A DNA stretch of 64,000 nucleotides from Parenemella sanctibonifatiensis (lineage in GTDB: Bacteria; Actinomycetota; Actinomycetes; Propionibacteriales; Propionibacteriaceae): the NCBI RefSeq assembly GCF_002250565.1, contig NZ_NMVJ01000001.1, positions 682,001 to 746,000 of the forward strand. The letters are read 5' to 3'. The translations under genes were made by a program, and so were the position numbers. Under the pieces are notes generated by a model that did no database searches, had not been told where the DNA came from, and saw nothing but the letters and a program-made list of their open reading frames with translations. Positions 8,146-16,844 of the stretch are shown piece after piece. How positions within the stretch are numbered: position 1 is the stretch's first letter; each line of letters opens with the position of its first letter.

Positions 8146-9285
8146 TCAGTCCCGGTTGCGTCGACGGAAACGATTGGCGAACTCCTTGCGGAACACCTCG
8201 CGTACCTGATCGGTGTCGACGCTGCCGTCCTCCCGGTCAAAGGCACCTTTGGCGGCCATCTGACACACGGTCAGCCAGGCCCCACCGACCGCGGCGGTGA
8301 GCGCGCTGGCCACCGAGGCGCCGATGGCGCCGCCCACGATCGCGCCGGCACCCGGCACCAACTTCACCAATCCGGTGGCGATCCGCCGGCCACCCTCGGT
8401 GGCGGCGATCGACGACACCGCGGCCATCGCCGCGGCCGTGCCCAACGGCACGTTGTAGAGGTGAGCGATGCGGGCCATCATCGCCAGTTGCAGCGGCACC
8501 AGCACGGTGGCATCGGCGAACGGGATGGGCACCGCGGCGACGCCCGCGGCTGCCGCTACCGTCGAGGCAATCTGAACTTGGGCAGACTTGGCCTTGGCGG
8601 CCATGTCCACCCGTTGCGCCACGATGAGCGCGGTTCGGACGGCTTCTGGGCTGACGCGAAAGGTGGCCTGCAGCAGGTCGATCAAGCCGTGTGCCGACTG
8701 ACCAGTGAACTGGTCCCCCACCGCGTTGGTCATCAAGGGTCGACCACCCACGATCGGCAGCCCGCGGGCCTCGATCGCATCGGCCAGCGCCACCGCATCC
8801 GGGTGGTAGTCGTTGCCATTCTTCGGCACCTGGGTGAGCACGACCAGCACCGGCAACTCCAGATCGGCCAGCTCCGTGACCAGGGCCGCCTCGGAATCCT
8901 CGAAACGTCGGTCCATCCCTCGTACGCAGTACCACGCGGCGTGGATCTGTTCGGCGATCGGCAGGTTGCGGCGCTTGGTGACCTCGGCCTGCAGGTCCTT
9001 CGCGAGCCGCTTGTCGTCTCGGCCGATCTCCACCCCCTTGGTGTCGAGCAGGCCGAGGGTGCCGCGCTGGTCCAGATACAGGTGGGAGCCCTCGGTGACG
9101 GGCGCTCCGATGCCGGTCTGCGCCAACGGTTCACCGAAGACGGCGTTGACCAGCGTCGACTTGCCGACGCCGGTCTTGCCGAAGATCGCGAGGTTGAAGC
9201 GCCCGAGCTGGTCGAGCTGTTTGTGGAACTCGGCCGTGAACGCACCCTGCTGAGGCAGATCAATCACGCGCCCATTGAATCGCAT
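8146..9285 (-). CDS. GTPase with C-terminal DUF697-like membrane-associated domain
   Basis: About 379 residues from ATG 9285; the frame stays open further upstream, but that part is low-complexity and crosses the divergent promoter region. The Era/Obg-type G domain has the P-loop GKTGVGKS (36-43), LLDTKG (79-84) and a G4-like TQVPKN (151-156). The C-terminal part (VPIPFADATVLVPLQLAMMARIA, then GAGAIVGGAIGASVASAL) fits DUF697, a hydrophobic domain seen on membrane-associated GTPases. It heads a leftward cluster with EspC/WXG-like genes and diverges from a Gly-rich membrane protein. Its cellular role is unknown. Confidence 0.78.
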   Translation of the reverse strand: MRFNGRVIDLPQQGAFTAEFHKQLDQLGRFNLAIFGKTGVGKSTLVNAVFGEPLAQTGIGAPVTEGSHLYLDQRGTLGLLDTKGVEIGRDDKRLAKDLQAEVTKRRNLPIAEQIHAAWYCVRGMDRRFEDSEAALVTELADLELPVLVVLTQVPKNGNDYHPDAVALADAIEARGLPIVGGRPLMTNAVGDQFTGQSAHGLIDLLQATFRVSPEAVRTALIVAQRVDMAAKAKSAQVQIASTVAAAAGVAAVPIPFADATVLVPLQLAMMARIAHLYNVPLGTAAAMAAVSSIAATEGGRRIATGLVKLVPGAGAIVGGAIGASVASALTAAVGGAWLTVCQMAAKGAFDREDGSVDTDQVREVFRKEFANRFRRRNRD

Positions 9286-9501
9286 GCCACCAACCAACCG
9301 CCGACCACCAGCCGAGCGCCGTTGGTGATTCGCCCCGCAGGGAACCCGGGCCTGGCTGGCGATCGTCTCAGGCCGCGGATGCCTCGGCATCGGCCCGATT
9401 TGTGCGATTTGTCCCGACGGGACACGACGGAACGGCACCGAACCGATAGCATTGGACATGACCCACCCCAGTGTGGGCCCCGAACGAGGATGGGACGAGA
9501 C

Positions 9502-10320
9502 ATGAGCAACGGATATCCCCAGCAGGGCGGCGGTTTCGGCGGCCAGCAGGGCGGTGGATTCGGCGGTCAGCCCGGTGGAGCGCCTCAGGGTGGCGGCTTC
9601 GGTGGCCAGCAGGGTGGCGCCCCTCAGGGTGGCGGCTTCGGTGGCCAGCCCGGTGGCGCCCCGCAGGGTGGCGGCTTCGGCGGCCAGCCCGGCGGCGCCC
9701 CGCAGGGTGGCGGCTTCGGCGGCCCGCAGGGACCGCAGGGTGGCGGCGGCTTCGGCGGCCCGCAGGGACCCCAGGGCCCCCAGGGCGGCGGCTTCGGCGG
9801 CCCGCCCCAGGAGCCCAAGAAGTCCAACACCAACACGATTCTCGGGATCGTCGCCGGCGTCCTGGTGCTCGCGCTGATCGGTGGCGCCGTGTGGTTCTTC
9901 GGCTTCCGGGACGGCGACGACCAGGCTGACCCGCCGCCCACGACGGCGCAGACGACCGACAGCGATCCCACCGGAGGCACCGAGACCACCAGCTCGGCAC
10001 CGACGAGCTCCGGTCCGACGAGCTCTCCGACCAGCTCCGGTCCGACCAGTTCTCCGACCAGCTCAGCCCCGACCAGCTCCGGTGACAAGGCGTCGCTGCA
10101 GGAGCTCGAGGACGGCATGACCAAGATCTTCGCCGCTCCGGAGGTGCTCGGCAGCGAGGAGCTGGGCCGCAAGCTTGCCGCCTGCGTCGCCCCGAAGATC
10201 TACGACGAGGTGTCCGACGAGACCGTCAACAACCTCGCCGCGGGACGCGACCTGATGAAGCAGTCCGAGGTCCCGTTCGTCACTGAGCAGATCCAGAGCT
10301 GCTCCAGCGAGATCGCCTGA
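9502..10320 (+). CDS. Gly/Gln/Pro-repeat single-pass membrane protein
   Basis: A 272-residue protein. Residues 9-100 consist of GGGFGG units joined by QPGGAPQ-type linkers. A membrane segment follows (about 108-132, ILGIVAGVLVLALIGG). Next is a Ser/Thr/Pro linker of TSSGPTSSP repeats (about 150-193), and last an acidic C-terminal domain of about 80 residues with two Cys. The layout suggests a cytoplasmic disordered repeat tail and an extracellular globular domain. The start is ATG 9502, with GGGACGAG upstream. It diverges from the GTPase/WXG-like cluster. No family is recognised for the C-terminal domain. Confidence 0.8.
   Translation: MSNGYPQQGGGFGGQQGGGFGGQPGGAPQGGGFGGQQGGAPQGGGFGGQPGGAPQGGGFGGQPGGAPQGGGFGGPQGPQGGGGFGGPQGPQGPQGGGFGGPPQEPKKSNTNTILGIVAGVLVLALIGGAVWFFGFRDGDDQADPPPTTAQTTDSDPTGGTETTSSAPTSSGPTSSPTSSGPTSSPTSSAPTSSGDKASLQELEDGMTKIFAAPEVLGSEELGRKLAACVAPKIYDEVSDETVNNLAAGRDLMKQSEVPFVTEQIQSCSSEIA
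9526..9801 (+). repeat. in-frame GGGFGG-coding repeat tract (about 39-bp units)
   Basis: Eight copies of a GGGFGG-coding unit, most separated by seven linker residues so that the commonest period is 39 bp. The DNA copies are nearly identical (ggtggcggcttcggtggcc variants). Such a tract is liable to expand or contract by slippage. Confidence 0.9.
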
Positions 10321-10336
10321 TCTGACAGCTTCCACT

Positions 10337-10372
10337 GACGTGGGCCCCACCCTGGCGGGTGGGGCCCACGTC
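10337..10372 (+). terminator. strong hairpin between the Gly-rich gene and typA
   Basis: A perfect 16-bp stem (10337-10352 against 10357-10372) with a TGGC loop, 17 bp after the stop codon at 10320. No clear T-run follows, which is common in high-GC actinobacterial terminators. Confidence 0.75.
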
Positions 10373-10472
10373 TGCGTTCGGGCCGTCACGATGGTGCTCG
10401 ATCGGCCACCGCGTTCTACACTCATCCACGGCCCGCGCCTCGGATGGGTCACCCAGACCGAAGGAGCCGCGT

Positions 10473-12329
10473 ATGGCCACTCGTACCGACCTGCGCAATG
10501 TCGCGATCATCGCCCACGTAGACCATGGCAAGACCACGTTGGTGGACGGCATGCTGTGGCAGTCCGGGGCATTTCGGACCGGCCAGGACGTCGACGAGCG
10601 GGTCATGGATTCGATGGACCTGGAGCGCGAGAAGGGCATCACGATCCTCGCCAAGAACACTGCGGTGGCGTACACCACCCCCGCGGGCGAGGACATGACC
10701 ATCAACATCATCGACACCCCCGGCCACGCCGACTTTGGCGGTGAGGTCGAGCGCGGCCTGGAGATGGTCGACGGTGTCGTGCTGCTGGTCGACGCCTCCG
10801 AGGGCCCGCTCCCGCAGACCCGATTCGTGCTGCGCAAGGCTCTGGCCAAGAAGATGCCGATCATCGTGGTCATCAACAAGGTGGACCGCCCCGACGCCCG
10901 GATCAGTGCCGTCGAGGAGGAGGTCTACGAACTGTTCATGGACCTGATCGAGGACGACGACGCCGACAACGCCCTGGACTTCCCCGTCGTGTACGCCTCA
11001 GCCAAGGCACGCCGCGCCTCCCGCAACCAGCCCGCCGACGGCGAGATGCCGGACAGCGACTCCCTGGAGCCACTGTTCGCCACCATTTTGGACACCATCC
11101 CCGCGCCCGAGTACACCGAGGGCGCCCCGCTGCAGGCCCATGTCACCAACCTCGACGCCAGCCCCTACCTGGGCCGGTTGGCGCTGTGTCGGATCGTGCA
11201 GGGCACCCTCAAGCGCGGCCAGACCGTGGCCTGGTGCCGCGCCGACGGCGCCGTCCAGAACGTCAAGCTGTCCGAGCTGCTCATCACCAAGGCGCTGGAG
11301 CGCGTCCAGGCCGATTCCGCCGGCCCGGGCGACATCGTCGCGATCGCCGGCATCCCCGAGATCACCATCGGCGAGACCCTGGCCGACCCGGAGAATCCGG
11401 TCCCGCTGCCGCTGATCACCGTCGACGAACCGTCGATCTCGATGACGATCGGCATCAACACTTCGCCGCTGTCGGGCCGCTCCGGCAAGCAACTGACCGC
11501 CCGGCTGGTCAAGGCCCGGCTCGATGCCGAGCTGATCGGCAACGTGTCGCTGCGGGTCAGCAACACCGAACGCCCCGACACCTGGGAGGTCCAGGGCCGT
11601 GGCGAGCTGCAGCTCGCCGTCCTGGTCGAGCTGATGCGCCGCGAGGGCTTCGAGCTGACCGTGGGCAAGCCCCAGGTCGTCACCCGGATGATCGACGGCA
11701 AGCTGCACGAGCCCGTGGAACGTCTCACCATCGACATCCCCGATGACTTCGTGGGCACAGTCACCCAGTTGATGGGCCTGCGCAAGGGCCACCTGGAGCA
11801 GATGGTCAACCACGGCACCGGCTGGGTCCGCGTCGAATACATCGTGCCGGCCCGCGGCCTGATCGGCTTCCGCACCGAATTCCTCACCGAGACCCGCGGC
11901 ACCGGCCTGATGCACCACGTCTTCGAGGGCATGGCACCCTGGGCCGGCGAGCTGCGTACGCGCCCAACCGGCTCGTTGGTTGCGGACCGACAGGGCAGCG
12001 TCACCTCCTTCGCACTGTTCAACCTGCAGGAGCGCGGCACCATGTTCGTCGGCCCCGGCGACGAGGTCTACGAGGGCATGGTGGTCGGCGAGAATGCCCG
12101 CGCCGACGACATGGACGTCAATCCGACCAAGGAGAAGAAGCTCAGCAACGTACGGTCCTCGACCGGCGACGAGCTGGAGCGACTGGTGCCGGCGAAGCTG
12201 CTCAACCTGGAGCAGGCGATGGAGTTCTGCCGCGAGGACGAGTGCCTGGAAGTGACCCCGGACAAGGTCCGGATCCGCAAGGTGACACTGGCCGCCAACC
12301 AGCGCGCCAAGGAACGCCGCAAGTCCTGA
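10473..12329 (+). CDS. typA: ribosome-associated translational GTPase TypA/BipA
   Basis: A 618-residue translational GTPase. The P-loop is AHVDHGKT (14-21); the switch segment EREKGITI, DTPGHADFGGEVERGL and NKVDR follow. EF-G-like domains and the TypA-specific C-terminal region (RGLIGFRTEFLTETRGTG) come next. BipA binds the ribosome and assists 50S assembly and stress adaptation. The start is ATG 10473 with AAGGAG at 10461-10466; upstream in-frame codons have no ribosome site and overlap the preceding hairpin. The length matches the family. Confidence 0.97.
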   Translation: MATRTDLRNVAIIAHVDHGKTTLVDGMLWQSGAFRTGQDVDERVMDSMDLEREKGITILAKNTAVAYTTPAGEDMTINIIDTPGHADFGGEVERGLEMVDGVVLLVDASEGPLPQTRFVLRKALAKKMPIIVVINKVDRPDARISAVEEEVYELFMDLIEDDDADNALDFPVVYASAKARRASRNQPADGEMPDSDSLEPLFATILDTIPAPEYTEGAPLQAHVTNLDASPYLGRLALCRIVQGTLKRGQTVAWCRADGAVQNVKLSELLITKALERVQADSAGPGDIVAIAGIPEITIGETLADPENPVPLPLITVDEPSISMTIGINTSPLSGRSGKQLTARLVKARLDAELIGNVSLRVSNTERPDTWEVQGRGELQLAVLVELMRREGFELTVGKPQVVTRMIDGKLHEPVERLTIDIPDDFVGTVTQLMGLRKGHLEQMVNHGTGWVRVEYIVPARGLIGFRTEFLTETRGTGLMHHVFEGMAPWAGELRTRPTGSLVADRQGSVTSFALFNLQERGTMFVGPGDEVYEGMVVGENARADDMDVNPTKEKKLSNVRSSTGDELERLVPAKLLNLEQAMEFCREDECLEVTPDKVRIRKVTLAANQRAKERRKS

Positions 12330-12491
12330 CTGGACGCGGGGCGTCACGGCTGACTGGACGCGGGAGGTTGCGGCGTACGAGACTGTTTTCGGCGCCGCAC
12401 ACCCGCTGCCGGGAAAGGTGTCGAACTGCGAGGCAACCTTCTCACCGGCTGACCACGTAGTTGATGGGGAACAGACCGAAGGGACCTGACA

Positions 12492-14255
12492 ATGTTCATC
12501 AAACTCAGCCGCGCCGTCCTGGCCGGCTTGGCGATCTCCGCGATGGCAATCGGGGGCACAGGCATTGCCGCCGCCCAGACGCCGTCGGACACGCCGTCAC
12601 CGACCAGCTCGCCGTCCCCGCAGCCCTCGGGCAGCCCGTCGGCCTCACCGAGCAGCTCCCCCACCGCCAGCCCGAGCGAGAGCCCCTCGGCAACCCCCAG
12701 CTCGCCCAGCACGAGCCCCAGCGCATCCCCGCAGCAGCGCGCCCCGCAGGCCAACGCGGTCAGCATCTCCAAGGAGAACCAGGCTCGGTACGACGCCTTG
12801 TCTGCCGAGCTGAAGTCAACCCTGGGCGCCGTCAAGGGTGACACCGTTCACGAGAACGGCCTGGTCATCGACCGCTTCACCAACGGCGCTCTGGTGTGGT
12901 CCAGCGACAACGGCTCCAAGGTGATCCAAGGCCACATCTACAACCAATGGAACCGGGATGCCGGCGCCCGCAAGGCGTTGGGCGCCCCCACCACCGACGA
13001 GGTGGCCGGTGACAGCAACTCCCGGGTCAGCTACTTCACCAACGGGATCATCAACTGGTCCGCCAGCACCGGCACCAACGCTGTCTACGGCGCGATCTAC
13101 GGCCACTACAAGGCCAACCGTTCCGCACTGGGTCTGCCCACCAGCTCCGAATTCACCGGCCAGCGCGGCGCCAGGGTGACCCGTTTCCAGAAGGGTCTGG
13201 TCATCTGGACCGCCAAGACCGGTCCCCGCATCGTCAGCGGCAAGATGCTGGAGCACTACGGCGCGCTGGGCTGGGAGGGCGGCATCCTCAACGTCCCCAG
13301 CAGCGATGAGTTCACTGGGCAACGCAACCTCCGGGTGCAGCGCTTCGCTGGCGGCCTGATGGTCAACACCCCCGGTGTCGGCCCGCGCGAGGTCCACGGT
13401 CGGATCCTGGACCGGTACGCGGCGTACGGCTGGGAGGGCGGCGTCCTCGGCGCCCCGACCAGCGACGAGTTCACCGGCGGTCGTGGCGCGAAGGTCAACA
13501 CCTTCGAGGGCGGCGTGATCGTCTACACCCCCAGCACCGATGCGCACGCCGTCTACGGCGCCAACTTCGACCGCTACGGTGCCCACGGCTGGGAGGGTGG
13601 CGTCCTGGGCGTCCCCACCACCGATGAGTTCAACGGCGCCAACGGTGCCCGTTCGCAGCGCTTCGCCAACGGCCTGATCATCTTCAAGCCCGGCATCGGC
13701 TCGTACGCCGTGCACGGCGCGATCCTGTGGCAGTACAGCCAGATGGGCTTCGAGGGCGGCGCGCTGGGCGCTCCGACCAGCGACGAGTACGCCATCAACG
13801 GCGGTGTCGCGCAGAACTTCGAGCGCGGCACGGTTCGCTACAACTTCTCCACCGGTGCGCTGACGGTCCAGACCCAGGCCAACCTGCCGGCCGAGTGCAT
13901 CACCAGCGGCCGCGTGCTGTGCATCTCCAAGAACGACCGCAAGCTGCGCTACGTGGTCAACGGCAAGGTCGAACTGAGCCTCGACGTCCGCTTCGGCAGC
14001 GAGCTCACCCCGACCCGCAACGGTACGTTCAGCGTCTACTGGAAGCACCGCGACCACGTCTCCAGCATCTACGGCACTCGGATGCCGTTCTCGATGTTCT
14101 TCTCCGGTGGCCAGGCCGTCCACTACTCCGATGACTTCGCCCGCCGCGGCTGGAATGGCAGCAGCGCCGGCTGTGTCAACGTCCGCGACTGGGACCAGTT
14201 GGAGTGGCTCTACGGCCAGGTCCGTGAGGGCGACCGCGTGGTGGTCTACAACTGA
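12492..14255 (+). CDS. secreted LGFP-repeat protein with C-terminal L,D-transpeptidase domain
   Basis: A 587-residue exported protein. The signal peptide ends near IAAAQ (about 1-27), then a Ser/Pro-rich linker (28-80). Six full LGFP repeats plus a partial one follow (about 115-440; cores LGAPTTDE, LGLPTSSE, LGAPTSDE). The C-terminus is a YkuD-type domain (about 455-587) with candidate catalytic His544 (VHYSDDF) and Cys561 (SSAGCVNV). The usual SHGC motif reads SAGC here, so the His before the Gly-Cys is replaced by Ala. LGFP repeats are wall-binding in Corynebacterium, so a role in 3-3 peptidoglycan cross-linking is likely. AAGGG precedes ATG 12492. Confidence 0.88.
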   Translation: MFIKLSRAVLAGLAISAMAIGGTGIAAAQTPSDTPSPTSSPSPQPSGSPSASPSSSPTASPSESPSATPSSPSTSPSASPQQRAPQANAVSISKENQARYDALSAELKSTLGAVKGDTVHENGLVIDRFTNGALVWSSDNGSKVIQGHIYNQWNRDAGARKALGAPTTDEVAGDSNSRVSYFTNGIINWSASTGTNAVYGAIYGHYKANRSALGLPTSSEFTGQRGARVTRFQKGLVIWTAKTGPRIVSGKMLEHYGALGWEGGILNVPSSDEFTGQRNLRVQRFAGGLMVNTPGVGPREVHGRILDRYAAYGWEGGVLGAPTSDEFTGGRGAKVNTFEGGVIVYTPSTDAHAVYGANFDRYGAHGWEGGVLGVPTTDEFNGANGARSQRFANGLIIFKPGIGSYAVHGAILWQYSQMGFEGGALGAPTSDEYAINGGVAQNFERGTVRYNFSTGALTVQTQANLPAECITSGRVLCISKNDRKLRYVVNGKVELSLDVRFGSELTPTRNGTFSVYWKHRDHVSSIYGTRMPFSMFFSGGQAVHYSDDFARRGWNGSSAGCVNVRDWDQLEWLYGQVREGDRVVVYN

Positions 14256-14282
14256 TCGGTGATTGATTCGCTGATCCACTGA

Positions 14283-14314
14283 CAGCGCCGGCCAGGTGAT
14301 CCTGGCCGGCGCTG
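14283..14314 (+). terminator. hairpin terminator after the L,D-transpeptidase gene
   Basis: A perfect 14-bp stem (14283-14296 against 14301-14314) with a TGAT loop, followed by TTGCGTT. It sits between convergent genes and could also serve the leftward GH65 gene. Confidence 0.8.
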
Positions 14315-14342
14315 TTGCGTTGTGGGTGGGGCGTCGGCGAGC

Positions 14343-16844
14343 TCAGACGTCGTCGAAGTTGACCAACTGCTCCAGCGGCATCGGGGTGGGCTTGCGTGCC
14401 GTCAGCAGGCTGCCGTCGCTGCGGTGGGTCGGGACCGCTTCGGGAGCGGCGGCACGATGGTCGACCAGCTCGGTCGACAGCGGATGCTCCGGGTCGATCT
14501 CATGGCGTACGCCACGGACCCAGATGGTCGCCGACCCCTCCTCGGTGGAGGCCTCGAAGTGCTCCCGGGTCGCCGCGAACCGCAGGCGTACACCATTGAG
14601 CTTGAGGGAGAACTCGATCCGGCCCAGTTCGTCGGACACGCGGGGATCGAAATGAGTCTCCGAGCCGACCGTCCGCATCCCGCCAAAGCCCTGCACCAGC
14701 GCGCACCAGACGCCGCCACAGGAGGCGACATGGACACCGTCGACGGTGTTGCGGTGCAGGTCGGCGAGGTCGGTGTAGAGGGAGTGCCGGAAGTACTCCA
14801 TCGCCTCCTCCTCATAACCCACCTCCGCCGCAACGATCGACTGGACGACGGCCGACAGGCTGGAGTCGCCGGTGGTGATCGGGTCGTAGTAGTCGAAGTC
14901 GGCCCGCTTCTCCGCCAAGGTGAACCGGTGTCCCTGCAGGAAGAGCGCGATGACGACGTCGGCCTGCTTGAGGACCTGGTGACGATAAATCACCAGCGGA
15001 TGGAAGTGGAGCAGCAGCGGCCGCTCACTGTCGGGGGTGGCATCCAGGTCCCACAGCTCTCCTTCCAGGAAGTGTGCGTCCTGCGGGTGTACGCCCATGG
15101 TCTCGTCGTAGGGGATCGCCATCGCGTCGGCGGCCCGCTGCCACTCATCCAGTTCGTCCTCGGTCAGGTCGAGGCGACGCTTGAGGGCCGCGTAGTGCTC
15201 CGGCGCCCGCTCGGCGAGCTGGTCGACGGCATACCGGGCATTCTCCAGGTTGGACTTCGCCATCACATTGGTGAAGAGGTTGTCGTTGACGACGGTGGTG
15301 TATTCGTCGGGCCCGGTGACGCCATGGATGTGGAAGGTCGTCACACCGTCAACGACCCGGAAGAAGCCCAGATCCGCCCACATCCGCGCGGTTTCGACGA
15401 GGATGTCGATGCCCTTGTCCCGCATGAAGGCCTCATCCCCGGAGACCAGCACGTACTGGCACAGGGCGTAGGAAATGTCGGCGTCGATGTGATACTGCGC
15501 GGTGCCGGCGGCGTAGTAGGCCGAGGCCTCCTCGCCGTTGATGGTCCGCCACGGGAAGAGCGCGCCGCGTACCGCCAGCTCGCCAGCGCGTTCCTTGGCC
15601 TTGCCCAGCATCGAGTGCCGAAACCGCAGCGCGTTGCGTGCCAGCTCGGGGTGGTTGTAGGTGAGGAAGGGCAACACGTAGATCTCGGTGTCCCAGAAGT
15701 AGTGCCCCGAGTATCCCGACCCCGTGACGCCCTTGGCCGGGATGCCGACGCTCTCGGCGCGGGCGCTGGCCTGGGCCAGCTGGAAGAGGTTCCAGCGGAT
15801 CGCCTGCTGCACCTCGGGGTTGTCGGCGACCCGGACGTCGCAGTCCTCCCAGTAGCGCGCGTACCAGTCGGCCTGGTCAATGAGGTGCTGGTCCAGGCCG
15901 AACCGGACGGCGCGGTCGAGGGTACGCCCGGCGCGGTCGACCAGCTCGTGGACCGGCACGTTCGCGGCGCTGTGGTAGCTGGCGTACTTCACCAGCGAGA
16001 CGGTGACGCCCTGCCGCGCCTCGACGGTGAAGATGTGCTTGGCGACGTCGTGGTAGATCTCCTGGGCGACCTCGTACTCACAGTCGGCCAGCAGTTCCTC
16101 GTGGACCGCTGCCGCGAGCGTCATGCCGGAATTGGCCAGCAGGTAGCCCAGCACGGCGCGCTTCTCGTCGATGCTGTCGTGCTTGGGCTGCAGCACCCGA
16201 TGCTCGAATGCAGCCGCTCGCCGCGGGTCCTTGTTGGCTCCGTGACCGTTGCCGTTGGCGGAGTATTCGTCCTTGCCATCCTGCCGGTTCAGCAGTTGGG
16301 AGGAGATCACCACCGAGCCGTCGCCGTCCAGCAGGGTCACCTCCAGGCTCATGATCGCCAGGTGTCGCTGGGTCATGCTGACCAGCCGGCGCGTGACCAC
16401 CCGGACCCGGCTGCCGCGGGAGGTGCGCCAGACCAGCGAGCGGGTCAGCACCCCGGTGCGGAAGTCGAGTTCGCGCTCGTACTCGGACAGGTCGGCCTGC
16501 CAGACGTTGAGCGGCTCGTCGTCGACGTAGAGCTTCATCACCGTGGCGTCAGGGGCGGTGATCATGGTCTGCCCGGTCCGGGCGAAGCCGTACGCCTCCT
16601 CGGCGTGCTGGATCGGGTAGGTCTCGTGGACGCCATTGAGGAAGGTGCCGTGGGCCGCGGTGGGCCGGGCCTCCTCGGGGGTGGCGCGGATGCCGAGGTA
16701 GCCGTTGCCGACCGCGAAGGTGGTCTCGGTGGAGCCGAGGTCCTCCAACTCGGGTCGCGTCTCGCGCAGTGCCCATTCGTCGGCCGGGAAGCGGGAACGG
16801 TCAAGCAGGGCGAGCCGCTCGGCCCGCCGCTGGTCCGGGCTCAT
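14343..16844 (-). CDS. glycoside hydrolase family 65 disaccharide phosphorylase (maltose/trehalose/kojibiose type)
   Basis: An 833-residue GH65 enzyme. Such enzymes phosphorolyse an alpha-linked glucose disaccharide to glucose plus beta-glucose-1-phosphate. The general acid is predicted as Glu514 in GVTGPDEYTTVVNDN. Other family marks are GNGYLGIR near the N-terminus, WDTEIYVLPFLTYNHPELA and the C-terminal segment VASCGGVWCALVQGFGGMR. The start is ATG 16844, overlapping the upstream beta-phosphoglucomutase gene by ATGA; the pair makes a complete route from disaccharide to glucose-6-phosphate. Exact substrate cannot be decided from sequence. No sugar transporter adjoins. Confidence 0.9.
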   Translation of the reverse strand: MSPDQRRAERLALLDRSRFPADEWALRETRPELEDLGSTETTFAVGNGYLGIRATPEEARPTAAHGTFLNGVHETYPIQHAEEAYGFARTGQTMITAPDATVMKLYVDDEPLNVWQADLSEYERELDFRTGVLTRSLVWRTSRGSRVRVVTRRLVSMTQRHLAIMSLEVTLLDGDGSVVISSQLLNRQDGKDEYSANGNGHGANKDPRRAAAFEHRVLQPKHDSIDEKRAVLGYLLANSGMTLAAAVHEELLADCEYEVAQEIYHDVAKHIFTVEARQGVTVSLVKYASYHSAANVPVHELVDRAGRTLDRAVRFGLDQHLIDQADWYARYWEDCDVRVADNPEVQQAIRWNLFQLAQASARAESVGIPAKGVTGSGYSGHYFWDTEIYVLPFLTYNHPELARNALRFRHSMLGKAKERAGELAVRGALFPWRTINGEEASAYYAAGTAQYHIDADISYALCQYVLVSGDEAFMRDKGIDILVETARMWADLGFFRVVDGVTTFHIHGVTGPDEYTTVVNDNLFTNVMAKSNLENARYAVDQLAERAPEHYAALKRRLDLTEDELDEWQRAADAMAIPYDETMGVHPQDAHFLEGELWDLDATPDSERPLLLHFHPLVIYRHQVLKQADVVIALFLQGHRFTLAEKRADFDYYDPITTGDSSLSAVVQSIVAAEVGYEEEAMEYFRHSLYTDLADLHRNTVDGVHVASCGGVWCALVQGFGGMRTVGSETHFDPRVSDELGRIEFSLKLNGVRLRFAATREHFEASTEEGSATIWVRGVRHEIDPEHPLSTELVDHRAAAPEAVPTHRSDGSLLTARKPTPMPLEQLVNFDDV

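Noticed and set aside
9286-9459. A 58-residue N-terminal extension of the DUF697-type GTPase
   Set aside because: It is low-complexity (Arg/Pro), contains no motif and overlaps the divergent promoter region. ATG 9285 starts the conserved part.
8461-9501. An N-terminal extension of the Gly-rich membrane protein running through the opposite-strand GTPase gene
   Set aside because: The extension is His/Gln/Arg-rich noise opposite the G domain. ATG 9502 has a ribosome site and begins the sensible protein.
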